64,000 nucleotides of DNA from Clitopilus passeckerianus (taxonomy: Eukaryota > Basidiomycota > Agaricomycetes > Agaricales > Entolomataceae), in the NCBI GenBank assembly GCA_944990035.1, contig CALYLX010000143.1, positions 868,001 to 932,000 on the forward strand. The letters are read 5' to 3'. Below the pieces are notes generated by a model. That model saw nothing but the letters and a program-made list of their open reading frames with translations, made no database searches and had not been told where the DNA came from. Below, piece by piece: positions 47,752 through 59,829 of the stretch. The position numbers and the translations under genes are program-made. How positions within the stretch are numbered: position 1 is the stretch's first letter; each line of letters starts with the position of its first letter.

Positions 47752-48739
47752 GGCCAGCCGAGAGGTAACAAAACGCGAATGTGAGCTTCAAACCGCCAGG
47801 ACTTATATTTGAACTAGGAACGCGTCCACCCCCATACATGGTGACATCCGAGAAATGTCCGCCGTCGTTCGAAGCAGGAATCAGATTGGGATATGCAGGT
47901 GTTGCGACCGGACCCAGACGGCATTTAGCCGCAAAAAGAAACCAGGGACACTCCACTATTGGTGGATCAGATTTCGCCTTGGATTTACAGACGGGCGAGC
48001 TCCCCGTTCAGCAAGAAGTTCCCTTGTAAGTTACGAGAGTGTTCAACCCCTGACCATGCTCGAGAACCAACACCTAAACCGGAGGTATCCTAGAAGCCAC
48101 GTTCCAGTCCTGAACGAGGTTGCTTGACAATTTTGGCAGCTTCTGATCCATATCTAGCTGTTCAAGGAAGTGCCGGTGACGACGTATCCTCCAGCGCCTT
48201 GGGAGTCCTGGCTTCGGTGAGAGATAAGCGACTGCATGATGAGAGAGGAAGGCATTTCTTCGGCGAATCGTATAGCCGCGATACACTTGCTTGTCGCTGC
48301 TTACCTAGGGCTTGGCAATTCAACATCAACTCAATCAAGCTCCGTTCTCTTGTTGCCGATTGCGAATGTTATCACCATTTCTGCGGACAAGCGCTCAGGC
48401 ACGAACATATCGAGGGAAGTGGGCTATTCCTGCACGAAAACGCAAAATACTCTATCATTTCGACCCGTCATTCATTCATCAGCCTGAAGGATGTGGAAAA
48501 CAGGGACACCTGCGCAGATCTATCAACATGAGGCTCATCGAGGCCGTCTGGAAGACGAGGTTTAATGGAACCTGTCAAAGAACCTACCTGTGTTTGATGA
48601 TACCAACCTAGGCTCAATACATTCGAGCGTCGATTCTCCGTGTCATGTGAATGGCATTACACACATGCACGGTCAATACTGAACTGTGCCTGTATGTTAA
48701 AAGGTACGTCTGCCCTCGTGGAGGCTAAAGATATCTAAA
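47752..48739. promoter_or_regulatory. Divergent promoter region GH1 / CBM1
   Basis: 988 bases separate the starts of the beta-glucosidase (-) and the first CBM1 gene (+), two cellulose-related genes. ORFs inside have no signature. No specific regulator site was identified. Confidence 0.45.
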
Positions 48740-49318
48740 ATGACCCACCTCTCTTTCTTCGTGCTCGCCGCTGCTTATTTCGCGACTTACACAGTACGAT
48801 CGCAAACTTTAATTGTTCCAGCTTGTGATAATGACGTATTTCCATCCTTAGGTTGCAGGTAATGCCCCACGAGCTGCGACCTCGCCGACTGGTACAGCTA
48901 CGACCACAGGAGGTCCAAGGACAGACTATTGTTACACGACAACCCTTCCTGTTCCTACTAAAACGACAACCGCTACGAATACACCTGCACCCGAAACAGG
49001 AGTAAGCCTGGTAAGATTATTCTGTGGCAAATTCCCTCATATCTCTCTGACGTTCGTTCGCCTAAAGTGGGGTCAATGTGGCGGTAGGTTGTCGATTACA
49101 CTGCATGAATTTGGCTTACATTCACTTAGGAATTGGATATACCGGAGGCACAGTCTGCGCACCTGGTGGCACTTGCGTCAAGATCAATGATGTACGTGCT
49201 GCCTACTCGGCTTGCGATCCTAATCCTAATTATCGCTCAGTGGTACTCTCAATGCATTCCCGGCCAGACCACTACCACCAGCGCTCCTCCAACCGTTACG
49301 TATACCATTTGTGCATAG
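48740..49318 (+). CDS. Stand-alone secreted CBM1 protein
   Basis: Exons 48740-48793, 48852-49010, 49068-49083, 49130-49191 and 49241-49318 encode 122 residues. Signal MTHLSFFVLAAAYFATYT, then a Thr/Pro-rich linker (TATTTGGP..., PTKTTTATNT). A complete CBM1 follows: WGQCGGIGYTGGTVC, APGGTC, KINDWYSQC, with four Cys and the planar aromatics W, W(31), Y(32). The tail is Thr-rich (TTTTSAPPTVTYTICA). There is no catalytic domain, so it is a binding-only protein: cellulose binding by family, with a possible expansin-like, adhesin or effector role unproven. Introns inside the CBM are 46 and 49 nt. Confidence 0.88.
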
Positions 49319-49712
49319 AACCCTAAAAGACATGTTAATCCCATAAATCATCTATTTTTGTCGCTTAACTGCACATCGGTGGAGCCCTTATCAAATGGGC
49401 CCTTGCGAGCACTCGCTCTTCCCCTCAAGTCAAGGCCCATCTGTGAATTCTGGAAAGAGTACCTGAATTCTCCGGTCACGCGTATCCGGGGTATGTATTT
49501 CCGAGAAAGACACGTACATTATCTCCCGTGATTGTGAAGAACTTGAGATACACCGATAATTTCCCAAAGTAGATAATCCGATCATTTCACAGTGAGCTCA
49601 GGTTCCTCCGCCTTGGAATTGAAGTCGTGTCGCGTTCCCAGCTTCGGATGAATAGACGACGTCTTGGATCTTGACGACGACGACGATAGCGACGACATAG
49701 GACGAACGACGG
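49319..49712. other. Intergenic between the two CBM1 genes
   Basis: 394 bases; 3' flank of copy 1 and promoter of copy 2. No gene seen. Confidence 0.5.
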
Positions 49713-50252
49713 ATGCTGTTCTCAACGAATGTAGCTCAGGCGATTATGGCTGGTGCGCTCATGGTGGGTGGGGTTTATGGCGACTGAGTGGTTCCTGAGG
49801 AGTTTGGACTTACCTCCGTGGATAGGCAGGGGAATCGATGCTCGTGCCAGATCTTCCGACTAAAACGTCTGCTCCCACTGCGTCTGTTGTGACTTCTGCT
49901 GCGATAATGGCGACGACTCCGTGTTATAAGCCTGAGTTCCGGGAGAATGCTGTCCCCATGGTTCGTGTTCTGAAGTACTTTTTGTATTCTTTTGCTGAAA
50001 ATGACACAATATAGTGGTCTCAGTGTGACGGTACCTTACTCTGCTCGTTGGGTGGGACGTTTCTGATTAATCTCTTATGACAGGCAAGGATTATAAGGGA
50101 TCAACAGTGTGCGTTGCTGGAGCAGAATGTCATTACGTGAATGAGGTGAGAATTCCAGGAATATCTTGCGTGGATGAATCTAAAATAACCTTCCATAGCA
50201 CTACTCTTCATGCCAGCCCTTTCACCAAAACGACGTTATCGCATGCACATGA
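49713..50252 (+). CDS. Diverged tandem CBM1 copy
   Basis: Exons 49713-49763, 49826-49960, 50015-50030, 50084-50145 and 50199-50252 encode 105 residues. Exons 3 and 4 are 16 and 62 nt, exactly as in the upstream gene, proving duplication. The module reads WSQCDGKDYKGSTVC, VAGAEC, VNEHYSSC: all four Cys kept, but one of the three aromatic binding residues (position 31) is His. The N-terminus (starts MLFSTNVAQAIMAG) is a weaker signal peptide than in copy 1; the linker TKTSAPTASVVTSAA is shorter. The frame is open throughout, so this is either a neofunctionalised or an early-decaying copy. Confidence 0.72.
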
Positions 50253-50671
50253 TCTTTCACGAGGACGCTTGTGAAGTGTGAACCATCTCGGAGCCCGACT
50301 CGGATATTGGCCAGAGCTTTGAAAGGTGGAAGAGGGTTCGCCGCGCCGTAGATGTACGAAGGGAGGAGAAACTCAATAACTTAAGCTATACTACCTGGAT
50401 GCATTTTATACCCTGTCAATTATGCTGTCGTAACCTCCAATGACACTGTAAATTAACTCGAAAGCAGTTCTAGTCAATGTCAAAAGTCATTTTGCATCGG
50501 ACCGTAACTCCGTGATTGGCGATCCTCCTGTTGGAGGCTGTTGCCAAACAAGTGCAAGCTGTTTTCCGGACCTGACGTAGGCTTTACCGGAACGCAGGCA
50601 ACGTTCGAACTGCCCACCAACAGTGCCCATGCTGGATAACCTCGCCTCTCGGTAGCTTCGTATAGATCAAG
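50253..50671. other. TOR promoter region
   Basis: 419 bases between the second CBM1 gene and the TOR start. No other feature seen. Confidence 0.5.
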
Positions 50672-53600
50672 ATGGACGAGATATTTGAACGCTTGAAGAA
50701 CAAGGACAAGGGAGTAAGGCTGGACGCAGCACGCGATCTTAGACGTTATGTGAGCAGTTTTTACTCAATTCATTGGCTGGTGCCTCGTTCCTAACTTTCG
50801 TCGTCCAGGTGGAACAACTGAACAGCGAGGTATCTTCAGGGGCTGAGGGGAGAGCGCTGGGCGAGAAAGTGAACAGGAAGCTGTTTGATCTCGTCCGTAG
50901 TCGCAACAGTGCAGAGGCATGGGGTGGGCTCGTGGCCATCAGTATGTCTCGCTGTTCATCTCAGTTGAACTCGGAAATCTGACCTGCCTAATAGCAAACT
51001 TACTAGATCTCGACGGCGAAGGCAAACTGAACTTGTTTCGGTACTACAACTATGTCAAGGCCCTCCTCCCTAACGACGATGTCGCCCTCATGGTGGACGC
51101 TTCCAAAACACTCGGGAAGATTGCTGGATCCGGAGGCGCTTCGTTTGGAGAAAGGTTCATGGAGAAAGAAGTCCCAGCTGCGGTGGTTATGCTGGGAACC
51201 GAAAATCAGCGTTTCGCCGGAGTTCTGATCCTGAAGGAGCTCGCACTCAACAACCCCACCTTTTTCCAAACCCACCTCCCCATCGTCTTGGACTCGATCC
51301 TCCAGCCCCTTAGAGACCACAGGCTACCTGTGCGCGAAACTGGCGCCGATCTCCTCGCTGCATGCCTAGACGTGCTATCCCAGAGGGAGGCGTCTATCCG
51401 GGAGAAACACCTAGCACACATCCTCGAAGAAGCTGGGAGGGGCTTGAAGCAGCTTCAGCCGGAAGTTATTCACGGATCTCTCCTCACATACCGGGAACTC
51501 TTCAGACATGGAGGAATGGTAAGGCTGCTTCTTTACAAGAATCTACATCGTACTCATGCAGATACAGTTCATGCACGACACCTTCCTGGCCTCCGCCGAG
51601 CGAATACGAGGATGCAAGTCCCATAAAGACGTTCTTATCCGCAAGACTGTCATCTCACTCATCCCTACCCTCGCCGAATACGATACCGAAACATTTACCT
51701 CAAATCTCATCGGCCAGAGCATGAACCATCTCCTTTCCGAGCTCAGCAATACCGAAGACCAAGCAGAAGGTACGTACTCGAATTTCTCGGGGTTTCAGCT
51801 ATGCTAACATACCACGACAGCCTTCGTCGCCATCGGTCGTACCGCCTCCGCCGTCCGTAGCGACATCAAGCCCTATCTCGAACCCATCATGCAACACATC
51901 CGAACTTGCCTATCTTCAAACGGGTAAGCCTCATTTTTCGTCCCCCTGCTCAGATTCTTATCAGTCCCTTTAGGAAAAAGCATCCCGTCCCAGAGGCAGC
52001 CATTTTCCGGTGCATAGGCCTTCTTGCAGCTGCAGTCGGACCTCACCTCACCAAGCTCGTTCAGGATATACTGAACCTTATGTTTTCTCGTGGACTTAGC
52101 GAGCCGCTCGTTCAGGCGCTGGATGAGATTGTTCGTTGTATTCCGCCATTGGTTAAACCTGTTCAAGGTACGACTATTTCTTTGGAGGAGGATTGATACT
52201 AACTGATTATATCTCACTAGAACACCTGCTGGACCTTCTTTCCATCGTGCTTAGTGGGCGGAGATATCACCAGATAGGTGCTCCAATCACAGAGCCAGCG
52301 CCGACACCTGCGTCAGTGAAGAGGGCTCAGACGACCACGGTAATCAAGCTTGCTCTGACGACACTAGGCTCTTTCGACTTCACGGGTATGTTTTCATATT
52401 GCATTTGCTCGAACTCGTGACTGACGAACGTTACCAGGCCACTCCTTGAACGAAATCATTCAAGATTCAGTACTCCCCTACCTAGACCATAAGGAGGCCG
52501 AGATTCGAGCAGCTTCAGCATTGACGACGAGTCTCCTGCTCGCCCATGACCCAATCTGCTACCAGTCGAGCAGCCATTCTTTGGAGGTCATTAGCACGAT
52601 CTTGACCAAGCTCATCTCAGCGGGAGTAGCAGATTTGGGTAAGTCGTTGCTCGTTTTCATGTATGGCTGAGACTCACCCGTTGATAGATGCTGACGTTCG
52701 CTTGACTGTCCTCAAGTCGCTCCAGCCACCATTCGACAAGCACCTATCACAAGCAGAGAATATTCAAGCACTCTTCATAGCTCTTGACGACGAAGTCTTT
52801 GAGAATCGTCTTGCGGCTGTGTCGCTTGTTGGAAGATTGGCGCGGCATAATCCGGCGTATATCCTCCCGTCGTTGAGGAAGGCGCTCATTCAGTTGCTTA
52901 CGGAGCTTGAGTATTCTACGTCACAGTGCGTTCTTCAATCTTCCATCGCTCTCAGTTGGCTAATGTGTCCTTTTCTCGCTAGACGTGGAAAGGAGCAATG
53001 CACCCAGCTACTCGCCCTCTTGCTGAGCGTCACGCAGAGGTTAATCAAGCCATACGCGCTCCCAATGCTCCGGGTCCTTCTTCAGAAAGCAGAAGACCCC
53101 AACCCCATCGTCGCTGCCCACGTTCTCCTCTGTCTTGGTGAACTCGCCGCCATCGTCGGAGAGGAAGGCTCAAAGCATATATCGGAGCTGATGGAAATCG
53201 TCGTTCCTCGCATCACGGATACGATTCCAGTCAGACAAGAAGCAGCCATCCGCGCGCTGGGTCAGATTTGCTCGAATATGGGATACGTCATTCAGCCGAT
53301 GTTGGATTACCCGGATCTTCTGGAGAGGCTTGCTGGGCTACTGGAGGGAGAGCCGACGGTGGTGATACGGAGGGAGGTGTTGAAGGTGCTGGGGATATTG
53401 GGTGCCATGGATCCTTTGAAGTTCAGGGTAAGTATCCTTGGTTCTGCGTGAAGTGGTGCTGTTTCTGATATGGATCTGTAGAATCGGAAAGATGACGGAA
53501 GTCGGAACCGGACTGGCCAGACTACTAATGGCAATGGCACGGCATCGGCGGCGGCACCGAATCCAGACGACTTCTTCCAAGATGTCGTATTCACGATTCT

Positions 53601-56600
53601 TCTCCGTGTCTTCGACGACAGGAACTTGTCGCATTACTATCCGAATGTGACTGAAGCTATCATGTCGATCTTCAAGACGCAGGGGCTCCGATGTGCACCC
53701 GTTCTCTCTCAAGTAAGTTTTTTGTCATGTGGAACGCGTTCAGTGTTGACCTGTACCCTCAGGTTATCCCAGCGTTCTTCAAGATCATGCGTCTTCCGGG
53801 AGCACGCCTCGGCTTCTACCTCGAGCAACTCACGGTGCTCGTTGGGATTGTGAAGCTCCACATCCGGAAACACGTGCACGATATCTGCTCCCTCCTTTCG
53901 GAATTCTGGGAGAACACGAGCTTCCACCTCCCTATCATCGCCCTCATTGAGGCCCTCGGTCGCGTCACGAAAGCCGAGTTCAAATCCTGCATTCCTCTCG
54001 TGCTCCCACTCCTTCTGAAGGCATTCGATAACGATACCAACCCGATGATACAGGCCCGTATTCTCGAGACGATCTCGGCGTTCGGCAGCATAATGGAGGA
54101 TTACCTCTACCTCATACTCCCCGCCATCGTCCGTTCAGCCGAACGCAGCGACAGTCCACGTACACCGATCCAGGTTCAGAAGAAAGCGGTTCAATGTTTG
54201 CACGTTCTCAGCAAACAGATTAACCTCTCCGACCACGCATCCCGTATCATTCTTCCTCTCGCTCGCCTCCTGAACACGAAAAGCAACGAACTACGTGCTA
54301 TCATAATGGAAACCCTATGTTCCCTCATGTTACAGCTTCAGTCCGAGTACGCCATCTTCGTCCCCACCGTGCAGAAGGTATGTAACCATTGGCCAAATAT
54401 GATTGTATTCCATCGTTCTGACCTCCCTATTTGTAGTGCATTGACGAAAACCAAGTTGCACATACGCAATACCAGGCGTTGGTTGACAAGCTGATAGGTG
54501 GTGAACCACTACCTCATGAAGATCACGCAGCACCGTACGTCGCTTTTCTTGTTTACTTTAACTGTTCCTGATAGCATCTCTAGGCTTCAGCTACCCGAAT
54601 ACTCGGCTGCCGCTGAACCGTCTGCTATGAGCGTAAACCAGCAGCAACTAAAGTCTGTTTGGGACGCCTCATCGGTCCGCACTTCCGAGGATTGGATTCA
54701 GTGGTTCCATACCGTGATGATTGAGTTCATCAAGGAGTCGCCCTCGTATGCCCTTCGGGCGTGCATGACGCTCAGCGATATCTACCCACCGCTTGCCAAA
54801 GAGCTCTTCAAGCCAGGCTTCTTGTCGTGCTGGAATGACCTTACAGACGATCATCAGGTACGTGTAGCCATAGCCAGGCTCAACGTTTCATGACAACCGA
54901 GGCACGTTCACAGGAGCACCTTATGCGTACAATTGAGCTTGCCATGAACTCCCCCAAAACACCTATGGATATCGTTTTATCCCTGCTCGATCTCGCCGAA
55001 TACATGGAGCATGAGGGGAAGACGCTTCCCTTGGAGGCGAAGTCGCTAGGAGACTTGGCGATGAGTTGCTCTGCATACGCCAAGGCATTGCATTACAAGG
55101 AACTCGAATACTTCTCCGACCCCTCACCCAACGTCATCGAATCCCTCATCTCCATCAACACTCGTCTCCAGCAGCATGATGCTGCTTGGGGCACTCTCGT
55201 CGTTGCACGAGATCGCTATGACATCAGCAAGCACGAAGAGTGGTACGAGCGCCTAGGTCATTGGGAAGAAGCCCTCGTCGCTTACGAGGCAAGAGCGAAA
55301 TCCGACCCCAACAACTTCGATGTCTCTATAGGCAGAATGAAGTGCCTCCATGCATTAGGAGAATGGGAGGAACTCGCGCTTAAGGTTGGAGAACTATGGC
55401 AACATGTGGACGTGGAGGTTCGGCGGGAGATTGCCCCGATGGCTGCAGCAGCTGCCTGGGCATTGGATTCTTGGGATCTCGTGGACAGCTACTCATCCGC
55501 GATTCGAGTCGCATCTCCTGAACGTCCGTTCTATCGAGCTATTCTTGCCGTTCACCGCAATCAGTTCTCGAAGGCGTTGGGGCAAATCTCGAAGGCTCGT
55601 GATCTCCTGGGATCCGAATTCAAATCCATTACCGGAGAGGGCTACAGCCGTGCCTATAAGTAAGCTAATATCTTCCCCATGTCCATTCTTTGCGTCTAAC
55701 ATGTGTCCCCAGTTCTATGGTGCGAGTGCAGATGCTTTCAGAGCTCGAAGAGATTCTGTCCTACAAGCAGTATGCCGATCAACCCGACAGGCAGAAGTCG
55801 ATGCAACGTACCTGGATGAAAAGGTAAGTTTTCTACTGCTCTATGGCGGAAACACATATTTAGCGGCTGACTTAATGCAGGTTAGACGGATGTCAACCCG
55901 ACATTGATGTCTGGCAGCGGGTTCTGCAAGTCAGAAGGCTGGTATTGAACCCACTGGAAGATACGGGATCGTGGATAAAGTTTGCAAACCTCAGCAGACG
56001 ATCCGGGCGAATGACTCTCGCCGAGAAGACGCTCAATCTCCTCATACCAAGAGACCACGTACGTGGTTACTTTTCGATTCTCTGAAGTCGGGTTGGGCTC
56101 ATTTTCGTCAATTGATATATAGCACCATAAAGCACCTCCTGAAGTCATTTACGCCCAGTTGAAGTACATGTGGGCCGACGGCAAGCAACGTGGAAGCTTA
56201 CAGTTTCTGCGTCAATTCACTTCTAGCCTTGCGAAGGACGTCCACAGTGAGTCAGGCGATGCGGGCTCACGGGTGGCGAAACCCAAGCTGCAAGAAATGA
56301 CACAGTTGCTTGCCCGTTGTTACCTCAAACAAGGCGAATGGGAGTTCGAATTGGAAGATCACTGGGGAAGCGTGAGTCGTCACCTTTGTTTACCAGTCGA
56401 GTCAAATGTTCACGCGTCGCTTAGCGTGATACTGAGGACATTCTGAACTCTTATCACTCCGCCACTCATTTCGATCCGACGTGGTACAAGGCGTGGCACA
56501 CTTGGGCGATGGCGAATTTCGAGATCGTTCAATTCATGGAGAATCAGGTTACGACCCCTACCAGCCCGGGTCTTCACGGCGGCGTGGTTGTACATGTCGT

Positions 56601-59231
56601 TCATGCCATTGATGGTTAGTCCTGCCCTTGTCTCGTATTTAGTCTTATCTCTGAAAGTACTTTGTTTTTAGGGTTCTTCCGTTCTATTGCACTACGCACT
56701 GAAGAGCGGCTTCAAGACACTCTCCGGTTGCTCACGCTCTACTTCAAGTATGGAGCCACGCTCGAGGTGGACCGCGTCATGGCGCAAGGGATTCCATCCG
56801 TCGACGTGGAGACTTGGCTAGACGTTATACCTCAGGTAGGATTTCCTCGATAACACAATACGCATTAACTCATTGCTCCTGTATCAGCTTATCGCCCGCA
56901 TTCAAACACCATATGCGCCGATTCGGCAGAACGTCAATCATATTCTGACGATCATAGGTCGCCAACACCCGCAATCTCTTGTGTTCCCGTTAGCCGTTGC
57001 AACAGGATCCTCGAGCACGCCACGTCGACATGCGGCATTAACGATAATGGACCGCATGCGGGAACATAGCTCCAAGGTTGTGACGGAGGTAATGTTTCCT
57101 TTTTCCTTCCGTCTTGGAGCACACGCTAACCTTGAAACGTCAGGCCATTTCCATCAGTCAAGAACTCCTTCGCGTCGCCATTCTATGGACCGAGATGTGG
57201 CATGATGGACTGGAGGAGGCTTCTCGGCTTTTCTTCGCAGAGAAGAATCCCGAAGGAATGATCGCCACCCTCGAGCCCCTGCACAAGATGCTTGACGCTG
57301 TAGGATCTTCGCTTTCTGATTCTTTCTTGAGGTATTGATATGATCGTAGGGCCCAACCACCCACGACGAAGCAGCTTTCGTCCAATCCTTCGGGAAGAAC
57401 CTTCATGAGGCCAGTGAAGCATGTCGGCGTTGGCGTGTTCACGATGATGGCCGAGAACTCGACAAAGCTTGGGACCTTTATTATCTGGTACGCAGTTCAA
57501 TGTACCCCAATCTCTGTTAACTAAAGTTCTTCCCCAGGTATACGTCAAGACGAAGAAGCATATCGATAAACTCGCCAATCTAGAACTCCAATACGTATCA
57601 CCAGTACTCCTAGAAGCGAAGAATCTAGACCTCGCTGTTCCTGGTAGCCTCTTCTTTCAGCTTCAACTTTGCTTTATACTCACCTGCTCCACTCAGGAAC
57701 GTATAGAGTTGGCCGACCTCTCACCAAGATCTCCGGTTTTGACCCCAAGCTGACCGTCATCAAGTCCAAGCAGCATCCGAGAAGGCTCATAATTAGGGGC
57801 CATGATGGCAAAGAGTACACGTATGGTCTCAAAGGTTCGTTCTGCCTGTCATTTACAAAGAGATGAGCCTGACGTTCACAACCAGGACACGAGGATCTTC
57901 GTCAAGATGAACGCGTCATGCAGTTCTTCGGGCTCGTCAACAGCCTTCTAGCCGTTGATCCTGACAGCTACAAGAGACGCCTGCATATCCAACGATACCC
58001 AGTCATACCACTAGCACCAAACGCGGGTTTGATGGGATGGGTGCAAAACAGCGACACGCTACATGTTCTTATCCAAGAATACCGACATACGAAACGGGTT
58101 CTGATAAACATTGAGTACCGGCTGATGACTCAGGTATGGTTCTTGGCTATTTCCCATTCATGCTGAGCTGACGACCGCCCAGATGGCGCCGGACTACGAA
58201 ATCCTTCCTCTCATGAACAAGATTGAAGTCTTCGAGGACGCCTTGGATCACACTCGCGGCCAAGATCTCTACCGTATCCTCTGGCTCAAGAGCTCGAATT
58301 CTGAGCACTGGCTCGACCGGCGAACCACATATACTCGCTCCTTGGCCGTCAACAGCATGGTTGGCCATATCCTGGGCCTGGGAGACCGTCACCCGTCAAA
58401 TCTGCTCATTGCTCGAGCTACTGGAAAGGTCGTTCATATCGACTTTGGTGATTGCTTCGAAGTTGCTATGCAGCGAGAGGCATATCCGGAGAGGGTGCCA
58501 TTCCGACTTACGAGAATGCTGGTTTACGCTATGGAGGTAGGAGATTTGGTCACATCGGAAATGACATCCAACTCACTTCTTCATAGGTCAGCCGTATAGA
58601 GGGAAGCTTCAGGAAGACATGCGAGATATCGATGCACCTCCTGCGGAACAACCGTGAATCCCTCTTGGCAGTCTTGGAAGCTTTCGTTTACGACCCTTTG
58701 ATCAACTGGAGGCTTATGAGAGCTGATACCGACGGTCGCGAAGAAGGTAAATATTTTGACACACTCCCCTCATACTCGGGCTAACGAATGTACCAGCAAC
58801 AGCAATTGCTCATTCTTTCCGAGAAGCACAAGTTGATCCAGCACATTCTTCCAAACTTGCACCTCACCCTCAAGGCCACGTTCGCAAGCCGAAGACGGAT
58901 GAAAAGGACATCTTCAATGGTACGTTCCATTCCTGTTCCACCTGTCTTCGTTGCTGAATTCTATTTCAGAGGGATCTGGACAACTCGGAGCGCAAGAGGT
59001 TCGTAACGAAAAGGCCCTATCTGCGTATAATCGCGTGCAGCAGAAGCTGACAGGTAAGGCTTTTCATCCCATTCCGAATCTGACGAAGCTGACTTCTTCC
59101 CTCATCAAGGTCGAGATTTCGATCCGGACACTGCTCTTGCAGTTGATGTCCAAGTTGAACAGCTCATCCAGCAAGCTACGGCGGTTGAGAATTTATGTCA
59201 AGCTTTCGTGGGGTGGTGTGCGTTTTGGTGA
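50672..59231 (+). CDS. TOR: TOR kinase (PIKK family)
   Basis: ATG 50672 ([17 protein letters not shown]), more than 20 exons, stop TGA 59229-59231. N-terminal HEAT repeats (50.8-54.4 kb), FAT region (54.6-56.8 kb), FRB domain ([20 protein letters not shown] and [10 protein letters not shown], about 57160-57560; Ser of EASRL and Trp of KAWDLYY, both needed for rapamycin-FKBP12 binding, are kept). The PI3K-like kinase domain has [25 protein letters not shown] and HIDFGDCFE (about 57780-58500). The FATC end is [14 protein letters not shown] to FVGWCAFW. Known role: nutrient-responsive kinase of TORC1/TORC2. Intron count and exact edges are not fully verified. Confidence 0.95.
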
Positions 59232-59538
59232 TATACATCAGACATGTTATTATTTATTAGCACGATTTCTACTCACGTACTGTATATACATCTGCATTTT
59301 TGTTTTCTCTCTTTTGTCTTTCAATCTCAATAGAACTTTCTTCGTATTCCGGAACGACATATTATTATGAGGACCACGGCGGAAATGTGGAAACCTCCAC
59401 GAGGAGGCGAGGTCTTGATTACATACGTCATTGGCGCAGTCCACACGTGCGATCCTCGCTTCAATTTATAGGGTCCAATCCAGTTTGTTCTTGCACCACC
59501 ACCTTCACGACTTTAAGACCAACAAATTGCCCGCTATC
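59232..59538. other. TOR 3' flank
   Basis: 307 bases between TOR and the small Cys-tailed gene. AT/pyrimidine-rich 3' flank; no gene. Confidence 0.5.
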
Positions 59539-59829
59539 ATGGCCGTCAGCAACAACATTAGCTACCCACCACAAGCGCACACAGCGATTCCAGCGCCAAT
59601 TGGCCAACAGCCACGCGCCGAAGCACGCATGTCGCTGGATGGACGACCTGCACAGTCAGACGTCGAAGTACCCCAGGAGCAAAAGCAGAAGGAAGAGCCA
59701 ATGCGACCTCGTGGCGGATGCATCCCCTGCCCAGTATGCCTTACCTTTGCTTTAATTGTACCAATGCTGACCGTTTTTTTTAAGGACGGAAGCGTTTGCT
59801 ACATCATACCGATCCCCTGTTGCTGCTAA
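59539..59829 (+). CDS. Small protein with Cys-rich C-terminal tail
   Basis: Exons 59539-59733 and 59785-59829 (51-nt intron) encode 79 residues. The N-terminal two-thirds are disordered and Pro/Gln/Glu-rich (PAPIGQQPRAEARM, VPQEQKQKEE). It ends RPRGGCIPCPDGSVC then YIIPIPCCC. There is no signal peptide. Six cysteines near the C-terminus recall Cys-rich membrane-tail (CYSTM-like) or lipidated small proteins, but the hydrophobic stretch is very short, so neither is certain. The splice is supported by frame and by the intron falling between CIPCP and DGSVC. Confidence 0.6.
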   Translation: MAVSNNISYPPQAHTAIPAPIGQQPRAEARMSLDGRPAQSDVEVPQEQKQKEEPMRPRGGCIPCPVCLTFALIVPMLTVFFKDGSVCYIIPIPCCC

